Position numbers and translations under genes: made by a program | Part shown: one piece after another, positions 6,392 through 10,610 of the stretch | Numbering within the stretch: position 1 is the first letter of the stretch | Layout: every line of letters starts with the position of its first letter | The notes under the pieces: model-generated | Database searches by the model: none | Told to the model about the DNA's origin: nothing | Seen by the model: only the letters and a program-made list of their open reading frames with translations | DNA from: SIG480 sp045533555 | Lineage (GTDB): Bacteria > Bacillota > Clostridia > Oscillospirales > JAAYXM01 | Length of the DNA stretch: 10,610 nt | Direction: 5' to 3' | Assembly (NCBI GenBank): GCA_045533555.1 | Contig: JAZSHZ010000166.1 | Span: 1 to 10,610 of the forward strand

Positions 6392-7056
6392 AGCTTTTTC
6401 ATCCTTCATTTTGCGAAGTTTTCACCTTGCAAGATGATAATGCAAATGTTATAATAATAGAAAATAGTTCTCTTTTCTATGCACTTATGCAGGAGCTTTC
6501 TCTCCAATGCGAAGGAAAGGAAGTAAGCTTTCTTCTTTCCGATACACTCAAAGAACTTCCGATAGAAAAGAATATTAATTTTGTCGGTGATATGTTCGGC
6601 TTTTCCGTGAACGAAAGAAAGCTTGCAACAAAGCTTCTCTCCAGGCTTTCAGAAAAGGCGCTCGACGAAGAGCATTTTTCCAAAACAAATGAGATAATGT
6701 CTCAGATCGAGCAATATATGCTTGAACTTATATCTGATTGCGACGTTTCCGTGCACCTTGAAAATTCAATAGATATAGCGATGCTTCTCAAAGCGACACC
6801 TGTCACAGTGTCGGACATTTGCGCAACTCTTCCCGAGAAAATCTGCAACTACGTAAAAATCGAGAACGAGTTTTTCGGAAAGAAGATTTTTGCTTTTGTT
6901 AATCTTAAGCAATTTCTTTCGGAAGAAGACATCGAAGATGTATACAAGTTTTTCAGATATGAAAAGCTTTATCTTCTTCTCTTTGAGGGGTATCAGAAAT
7001 ATAATTCAAAAAACGAGCACATTCTTATAATAGATAAAGATATGTGCATCATATAA
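6388..7056 (+). CDS. csn2: Csn2, type II-A adaptation protein, 222 aa
   Basis: Csn2 defines subtype II-A. Family members form a calcium-stabilised tetrameric ring that slides on the ends of double-stranded DNA and is needed for spacer acquisition. The length of about 220 aa fits the short Csn2 group. Visible family features are the N-terminal beta part (MKLFHPSFCEVFTL to IIIENSSLFYALMQELSLQ), the LLSDTLKELPI segment, the helical middle, and the C-terminal IFAFVNLKQFLSEEDIEDVYKF with the closing HILIIDKDMCII strand. It starts in an ATGA overlap with cas2; GAAAGG 11 bases upstream could be its ribosome site. It ends 66 bases before the first CRISPR repeat. Identification rests on position plus this sequence pattern, and I am confident of it. 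Confidence 0.94.
   Translation: MKLFHPSFCEVFTLQDDNANVIIIENSSLFYALMQELSLQCEGKEVSFLLSDTLKELPIEKNINFVGDMFGFSVNERKLATKLLSRLSEKALDEEHFSKTNEIMSQIEQYMLELISDCDVSVHLENSIDIAMLLKATPVTVSDICATLPEKICNYVKIENEFFGKKIFAFVNLKQFLSEEDIEDVYKFFRYEKLYLLLFEGYQKYNSKNEHILIIDKDMCII
7005..7031 (+). promoter_or_regulatory. Weak candidate pre-crRNA promoter inside the csn2 end
   Basis: A perfect TATAAT (7026-7031) lies within the last codons of csn2, with TTCAAA (7005-7010) 15 bases ahead, a short spacing. RNA would start near 7038 and include the whole leader. No better promoter was found between csn2 and repeat 1, so read-through from the cas operon is the other possibility. Confidence 0.3.
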
Positions 7057-7122
7057 CACTGCTTGCTATATGAAATTACCCTTGTTTGTAGTACGAGGTT
7101 ACTCCGCTATCATGAATTTGAG
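7057..7122 (+). promoter_or_regulatory. CRISPR leader with anti-repeat and ATTTGAG integration anchor
   Basis: These 66 bases separate csn2 from repeat 1. The leader ends in ATTTGAG (7116-7122), the motif known at the leader-repeat junction of one group of type II-A loci, where Cas1-Cas2 is anchored for integration. Further upstream, TACGAGGTT (7092-7100) resembles the junction motif of another type II-A group. Bases 7060-7082 are an anti-repeat: TTGCTATATGAAATTAC (7063-7079) is an exact complement of the last repeat. In a transcript it could fold onto repeat 1. The leader is shorter than many, but csn2 ends directly at it. Confidence 0.85.
7060..7082 (+). repeat. Anti-repeat within the leader
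   Basis: Twenty-one of 23 bases match the reverse complement of the terminal repeat, with a 17-base uninterrupted core, and 20 of 23 match that of the common repeat. It is inverted relative to the array. It resembles the anti-repeat part of the tracrRNA, but the bases after it do not preserve a lower stem, nexus or terminator. Confidence 0.85.
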
Positions 7123-7883
7123 GTTTGAGAGTAGTGTAATTTCATATAGCTATCAAACAATGTTCAGGCAAGTTCGGGCGAGTATTCTGTTTGAGAGTAG
7201 TGTAATTTCATATAGCTATCAAACAAGGTGAATGTTAAGCCTTGACTTGAATATGTTTGAGAGTAGTGTAATTTCATATAGCTATCAAACAAATTTGACT
7301 TGCGTTTGAAGCTCTGTGATGTTTGAGAGTAGTGTAATTTCATATAGCTATCAAACTCTAATTGTCTGTCTTGCCAATCATATCAGTTTGAGAGTAGTGT
7401 AATTTCATATAGCTATCAAACTTGTCCAATTTGTTTTCGTTGCTATAAGCTGTTTGAGAGTAGTGTAATTTCATATAGCTATCAAACCGCTGCCGTTATC
7501 CGTGCCATCACCGCCGGGTTTGAGAGTAGTGTAATTTCATATAGCTATCAAACACGACCATTGACACAACCGATATTGAGAAGGTTTGAGAGTAGTGTAA
7601 TTTCATATAGCTATCAAACTTTAAGATACTGAAAGCTGGCGTTCATGGTGTTTGAGAGTAGTGTAATTTCATATAGCTATCAAACATCCCTAAAGGCAGA
7701 GTTAACCGACCTGCAGTTTGAGAGTAGTGTAATTTCATATAGCTATCAAACGCACTGTTCGCACCATCCACCATAGATGTTGTTTGAGAGTAGTGTAATT
7801 TCATATAGCTATCAAACGCCAGCTGTAGTTCATGCGGACGCAGACCTGTTTGAGAGTAGTGTAATTTCATATAGCAATCAAAC
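7123..7883 (+). CRISPR. Type II-A CRISPR array, 12 repeats and 11 internal spacers
   Basis: The 36-base repeats start GTTTGAGAGTAGTG and end AGCTATCAAAC. They begin at 7123, 7189, 7255, 7321, 7386, 7452, 7518, 7584, 7650, 7716, 7782 and 7848. Spacers are 30 bases, except spacer 4 (7357-7385), which is 29. The first 11 repeats are identical; the 12th has A for T at position 29. A 12th spacer (7884-7913) leads to a decayed 13th repeat. The leader is on the csn2 side, the degenerate end is distal, and tracrRNA pairing requires the + strand as crRNA, so the orientation is clear. crRNAs guide Cas9. No spacer matches other DNA in this window by eye. All spacers differ. Confidence 0.99.
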
Positions 7884-7913
7884 GAAACAATATTTGCCCT
7901 GCTTTTTCTATTC

Positions 7914-7936
7914 GTTTGGGAATAGTACAATTTCTT
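7914..7936 (+). repeat. Decayed 13th CRISPR repeat at the distal end
   Basis: GTTTGGGAATAGTACAATTT (7914-7933) aligns with the repeat start exactly 30 bases after repeat 12. Over the first 21 positions 17 match, and the four differences are all transitions. The second half has lost similarity. It closes spacer 12 (7884-7913) and marks the oldest end of the array. Confidence 0.85.
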
Positions 7937-7952
7937 TCCCTTCTCCCCCACC

Positions 7953-7979
7953 AAAGCCACACCAATCAGTGTGGCTTTT
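7953..7979 (+). terminator. Terminator of the CRISPR array transcript
   Basis: AAAGCCACAC (7953-7962) and GTGTGGCTTT (7969-7978) form a perfect 10-bp stem with loop CAATCA, followed by TCTTATTATTTA. It has a U-rich tail only on the + strand, fitting the end of the pre-crRNA. Confidence 0.85.
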
Positions 7980-7995
7980 CTTATTATTTAATGTA

Positions 7996-8020
7996 GATTT
8001 AACATTTTTCGTGTTAAATC
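7996..8020. promoter_or_regulatory. 9-bp AT-rich inverted repeat before the pduL promoter
   Basis: GATTTAACA (7996-8004) and TGTTAAATC (8012-8020) are perfect inverted arms around TTTTTCG. It ends three bases before the candidate pduL -35, a usual place for an operator. It could instead be a second weak terminator for the array. Confidence 0.4.
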
Positions 8021-8022
8021 AC

Positions 8023-8051
8023 TTGAATTTCGGGGGCGTTTGTGGTAAATT
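8023..8051 (+). promoter_or_regulatory. pduL promoter with extended -10
   Basis: TTGAAT (8023-8028), 17 bases, then TAAATT (8046-8051) preceded by TGG. The stretch GTGGTAAATTATAT (8042-8055) recurs with one change before nifJ. RNA would start near 8058, about 45 bases ahead of the ATG. Confidence 0.5.
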
Positions 8052-8102
8052 ATATAGGATGGGTATAAATCAAATTTACATAAAGAAAGGGTTGTATCAA
8101 TT

Positions 8103-8681
8103 ATGGCAGACAACAAAATTCTCGTTGAGACCTCTTCCCGTCACGTTCACGTTACGAAAGAGCATCTCGAAATCCTCTTCGGCAAGGGTGCAGTTCTCCA
8201 CAACAAGCGCGAGCTTTCCCAGCCGGGACAGTTCCTCACAGAAGAAAAGGTTGACCTCGTTGGCCCGAAGCGCGAAATCAAGGGTGTTTCCATCCTCGGT
8301 CCGGAGCGCCCGGCAACTCAGGTTGAAGTTTCCCTCACAGACGCACGTACTCTCGGCGTAACAGCTCCGACCCGCGAAAGCGGTGACGTTGCAGGCAGCG
8401 CTGCTTGCAAGATCGTCGGACCTTGCGGCGAAGTTGAGCTCACAGAGGGTGTTATCGCTGCAAAGCGCCACATCCACCTCACTCCGGAATCTGCTGCACA
8501 GTTCAATGTTGCAGACAAGGAAATCGTTTGCGTTAAGATCGACAGCGCTCGTCCGCTCGTATTCGACGATGTTGTTGTTCGCGTAAGCGAGAAGTTTGCT
8601 CCGGCTATGCACGTTGACACAGACGAGTCAAACGCTGCTGCTCTCTCCGGCGAAGTTTACGGCGAAATCATCAAGAAGTAA
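8103..8681 (+). CDS. pduL: PduL-type phosphate propanoyltransferase (phosphotransacylase), 192 aa
   Basis: PduL enzymes interconvert acyl-CoA plus phosphate with acyl-phosphate plus CoA, using two metal ions. The protein shows the two-part family pattern: SSRHVHVTKEHLEILFG (His14, His16), the LSQPGQFLTEE segment, ILGPERPATQVEVSLTDA, the APTRESGD loop with Arg91, a second metal-binding half GVIAAKRHIHLT (His123, His125), and the closing PAMHVDTDESNAA (His170). It lacks the N-terminal tail that sends some homologs into microcompartments, so it is probably a cytosolic enzyme making acetyl-phosphate (or propanoyl-phosphate) for ATP formation by a kinase. With nifJ nearby this fits pyruvate fermentation to acetate. 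Codon use is strongly biased, as in highly expressed genes and unlike the cas genes. GAAAGGG lies about 12 bases before the ATG, a long spacing. It ends at a strong terminator. Confidence 0.93.
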   Translation: MADNKILVETSSRHVHVTKEHLEILFGKGAVLHNKRELSQPGQFLTEEKVDLVGPKREIKGVSILGPERPATQVEVSLTDARTLGVTAPTRESGDVAGSAACKIVGPCGEVELTEGVIAAKRHIHLTPESAAQFNVADKEIVCVKIDSARPLVFDDVVVRVSEKFAPAMHVDTDESNAAALSGEVYGEIIKK

Positions 8682-8707
8682 TCAAAAAAGTGCAAGCACT
8701 TTTTTGA
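8682..8707. terminator. Terminator after pduL
   Basis: TCAAAAAAGTGC (8682-8693) and GCACTTTTTTGA (8696-8707) form a perfect 12-bp stem around AA, starting right after the TAA stop. T runs on both arms make it usable in both directions. Confidence 0.85.
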
Positions 8708-8716
8708 GAAAAGCTG

Positions 8717-8834
8717 CACTCTGCTGCAGCGCACTCGTTACACTCGCACGTTTGCAGAGTGAGAAGTGTTTTTTGTGAGGCGCATGTCCCCACAAAAAAC
8801 TTATCTTAATTCTTTCGCATCTTCGGATGCGAAA
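8717..8834. other. Three consecutive hairpins upstream of the nitroreductase gene
   Basis: Three inverted repeats follow one another in the gene-free stretch 8708-8867. CACTCTGC (8717-8724) faces GCAGAGTG (8754-8761). GTTTTTTGTG plus GG (8768-8780, one bulged A) faces CC plus CACAAAAAAC (8789-8800). TTTCGCATC (8813-8821) faces GATGCGAAA (8826-8834) around a TTCG tetraloop. None has a proper U tail on the + strand. They may be a structured 5' UTR, processing signals or a small dispersed repeat. I do not recognise a known riboswitch. Confidence 0.55.
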
Positions 8835-8867
8835 CTCTGCGAGGCAATAATTGAGAGGTTTTATATT

Positions 8868-9428
8868 ATGCTTAATGATTTGGTTTTGAAAAATCGTTCA
8901 TATCGCCGATTTGACGAAAGCTGTGTAATTACCGAAGAAACACTGCGTGAGCTTTGCGCGCTTGCACGTATAACGCCAAGCGGTGCTAACCGCCAGTTCT
9001 TCAAGTTCCGTCTGACTCCGACAGGTGAAGAATGCGAAAAGGTATTTTCCACTCTCGCCTGGGCAGGCTATCTCAAGGACGGAGCGCCTCCTGTCGGTGA
9101 GCGTCCGACCGGATATATCACGATCGTCAACGATGATACTCTCGGCAAGGGCAATCTTATGGATGTCGGCATCATGGCGCAGACCATCCTTCTCGCCGCT
9201 ACCGAAATGGGCCTTGGAGGCTGTATGCTCGGCAGCATCAAGAGAAAGGAGCTCAAGGAAATCCTCGGTCTTTCCGATGACCACGAGATCATGCTCGTCA
9301 TCGCTCTCGGAAAGCCTGTCGAAACAGTTGTTATCGAGGATGCGAAGGACGGAGATATCAAATATTGGCGTGATGAGGAACGCGTTCACCATGTTCCCAA
9401 GCGCCCGCTCAGCGAGCTCATAATATAA
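8868..9428 (+). CDS. Nitroreductase-family flavoprotein (FMN oxidoreductase), 186 aa
   Basis: Members of this family are cytoplasmic dimers that bind FMN and use NAD(P)H to reduce nitro compounds, quinones or other small electron acceptors; the natural substrate here is unknown. Family marks are NRSYRRFD near residues 9-16, TPSGANRQFFKF (FMN contact), a mid-region PVGERPTGYITIVND, the helix DVGIMAQTILLAATEMGLGGCMLGSI with the conserved GLGG turn, and the terminal strand IMLVIALGKPVE. The length is normal. I chose the ATG at 8868 because GAGAGG (8853-8858) lies 9 bases upstream; the frame is open back to a GTG at 8766, but that stretch covers hairpin DNA and is unlike protein. It stands alone after the pduL terminator, and I see no convincing promoter of its own, so read-through or a weak start within 8708-8850 is likely. 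Confidence 0.9.
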   Translation: MLNDLVLKNRSYRRFDESCVITEETLRELCALARITPSGANRQFFKFRLTPTGEECEKVFSTLAWAGYLKDGAPPVGERPTGYITIVNDDTLGKGNLMDVGIMAQTILLAATEMGLGGCMLGSIKRKELKEILGLSDDHEIMLVIALGKPVETVVIEDAKDGDIKYWRDEERVHHVPKRPLSELII

Positions 9429-9505
9429 CTCCCTGCCTTTTCGGTTTTTGTGAACATTGTTAGTATATTAACTATACAAAAACATATGATATAGGCAAAA
9501 TATTA

Positions 9506-9534
9506 TTTACTTTTGGATAAAATAGTGGTAAACT
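9506..9534 (+). promoter_or_regulatory. nifJ promoter with extended -10
   Basis: TTTACT (9506-9511), 17 bases, then TAAACT (9529-9534) preceded by TGG. GTGGTAAACTATAT (9525-9538) is nearly the same as the pduL motif at 8042-8055. An alternative -10 is TATATT (9534-9539). The region 9429-9505 holds no clear terminator for the gene before it. Confidence 0.45.
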
Positions 9535-9572
9535 ATATTATTGGATTAAAAAACTAAGGAGGAAAATCAAAC

Positions 9573-10610
9573 ATGGCAAGAAGAAAAGTTTCCATGGACG
9601 GTAATACCGCTGCTGCTCACGTAAGCTATGCGTTTACTGAAGTTGCTGCGATTTACCCGATCACACCTTCCAGCCCGATGGCTGAAGTTACAGACACATG
9701 GTCTGCAACAGACAAAAACATTTTCGGAGAACCCGCAAGAAACATCTTCGGCGACAGAGTCAAGATGGTTGAAATGCAGTCCGAAGCAGGCGCAGCAGGT
9801 GCTGTTCACGGCTCACTCGCTGCAGGTGCTCTCACAACAACCTACACTGCATCACAGGGTCTTCTCCTTATGATTCCGAATATGTATAAGATCGCAGGTG
9901 AGCTTCTCCCGAGCGTTATCCACGTTTCCGCTCGTTGCGTTGCTTCCCACGCTCTCAACATCTTCGGTGACCATTCCGACGTTTATGCTTGCCGCCAGAC
10001 AGGCTACGCTATGATGGCAGAGACAAACCAGCAGGAAATCATGGACCTCGGCGCTGTTGCTCACCTCGCAACAATCAAGGGCCGCGTTCCGTTCCTCAAC
10101 TTCTTCGACGGCTTCAGAACTTCCCACGAAATTCAGAAGATCGAAGCTTGGGATTATGAAGACCTCAAAGAGATGGTCGATATGGATGCAGTCAAGGCAT
10201 TCCGCGCTCGCGCAATCAATCCTGAGCATCCGGTTCTCCGCGGCTCCGCTGAGAACGGCGACATCTTCTTCCAGCACAGAGAAGCATGTAACTCCTACTA
10301 CGATGCTCTTCCGGCAATCGTTGAGGAATACATGGACAAGGTCAATGCTAAGATTGGCACAAACTACAAGCTCTTCAACTACTACGGCGCACCGGATGCT
10401 GACCGCGTAATCATCGCTATGGGCTCCATCTGCGACGTTGCAGAAGAAGTTATCGACTATATGAACGCAAACGGCGAGAAGGTCGGTCTTGTCAAGGTTC
10501 GCCTCTACCGTCCGTTCGTTCCGGCAAAGCTTCTTGAAGCAATCCCGGCAACAGCAAAGAACATTGCTGTTCTCGACAGAACAAAGGAACCCGGTTCCCT
10601 CGGCGAACCG
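9573..10610 (+). CDS. nifJ: Pyruvate:ferredoxin (flavodoxin) oxidoreductase, N-terminal 346 aa
   Basis: This thiamine-diphosphate and iron-sulfur enzyme converts pyruvate and CoA to acetyl-CoA and CO2, passing electrons to ferredoxin. The gene runs off the window, leaving 346 codons of an expected total near 1170. The visible part covers domain I and the start of domain II. YPITPSSPMAE places Thr31 exactly at the pyruvate-contacting Thr31 of the Desulfovibrio africanus enzyme. MQSEAGAAGAVHG (Glu71) and SARCVASHALNIFGDHSDV (Arg121) match its Glu64 and Arg114 with a constant 7-residue offset. The ATG is preceded by AAGGAGG (9556-9562) with a 10-base gap, a strong start. Codon use is highly biased, fitting an abundant central enzyme. 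It links functionally to pduL upstream: acetyl-CoA made here can become acetyl-phosphate. Confidence 0.97.
   Translation, partial: MARRKVSMDGNTAAAHVSYAFTEVAAIYPITPSSPMAEVTDTWSATDKNIFGEPARNIFGDRVKMVEMQSEAGAAGAVHGSLAAGALTTTYTASQGLLLMIPNMYKIAGELLPSVIHVSARCVASHALNIFGDHSDVYACRQTGYAMMAETNQQEIMDLGAVAHLATIKGRVPFLNFFDGFRTSHEIQKIEAWDYEDLKEMVDMDAVKAFRARAINPEHPVLRGSAENGDIFFQHREACNSYYDALPAIVEEYMDKVNAKIGTNYKLFNYYGAPDADRVIIAMGSICDVAEEVIDYMNANGEKVGLVKVRLYRPFVPAKLLEAIPATAKNIAVLDRTKEPGSLGEP

Noticed and set aside
7123..7913. Self-targeting by spacers within this window
   Set aside because: By eye no spacer matches other DNA here; the rest of the genome cannot be judged.
7643..7960. Minus-strand open frame with a repeated FDSYMKLHYSQT motif
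   Set aside because: The 22-residue period is the 66-base CRISPR unit read on the wrong strand; it is an array artefact.
7777..8361. Plus-strand open frame running from the array into pduL
   Set aside because: It spans repeats, a terminator and a promoter, and then overlaps pduL in another frame; no protein-like pattern.
8097..8612. Minus-strand 171-codon frame opposite pduL
   Set aside because: It arises from the biased codon use of pduL; Cys/Ser-rich without family pattern.
8766..8867. Upstream GTG start for the nitroreductase
   Set aside because: It would translate two hairpins into residues unlike the family; the ATG at 8868 has a good ribosome site.

Overview
This window is most likely chromosomal DNA of an anaerobic gut-type Clostridia, probably Oscillospiraceae/Ruminococcaceae. 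That is inferred from an iron-type alcohol dehydrogenase, a pyruvate:ferredoxin oxidoreductase, a PduL-type phosphotransacylase, strong AAGGAGG-like ribosome sites, and a palindromic intergenic repeat of a kind I associate with this group. It carries one complete type II-A CRISPR-Cas locus set between ordinary fermentation genes.

Layout. Bases 1-374 are the 3' end of a butanol-dehydrogenase-like gene. Bases 375-611 hold a MITE-like palindromic repeat and a bidirectional terminator. A small XRE regulator (612-818, minus strand) points away from the CRISPR locus. Bases 819-1107 are a dense control region: a 12-bp dyad, a near-consensus promoter facing right (924-952), a tracrRNA gene on the minus strand (about 952-1070), and a near-consensus promoter facing left (1077-1105). 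cas9, cas1, cas2 and csn2 (1108-7056) follow as one operon joined by three ATGA overlaps. A 66-base leader (7057-7122), 12 repeats with 30-base spacers, one decayed 13th repeat, and a terminator (7953-7979) complete the locus. Downstream are pduL (8103-8681), a structured intergenic stretch, a nitroreductase gene (8868-9428) and the first 346 codons of nifJ (9573 onward).

How it works together. Cas1, Cas2, Csn2 and Cas9 acquire spacers next to the leader. The + strand array transcript pairs with the minus-strand tracrRNA, RNase III is expected to cut the duplex, and Cas9 uses the pair to cut DNA. The crRNA:tracrRNA geometry (6-bp lower stem, 2/4 bulge, long upper stem) matches the S. pyogenes plan. 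PFOR and PduL flank a plausible pyruvate to acetyl-CoA to acetyl-phosphate route and share a promoter motif.

Most interesting: the best cas promoter and the tracrRNA promoter face each other, so the cas9 mRNA 5' UTR would be fully antisense to tracrRNA and contain a repeat mimic. The leader carries a 17-base anti-repeat that can fold onto repeat 1. The tracrRNA, the leader anti-repeat and the last repeat all keep an A at repeat position 29 where the other 11 repeats have T. A very stable UUCG hairpin sits just inside cas1, which has no close Shine-Dalgarno. No rRNA or tRNA genes were seen.
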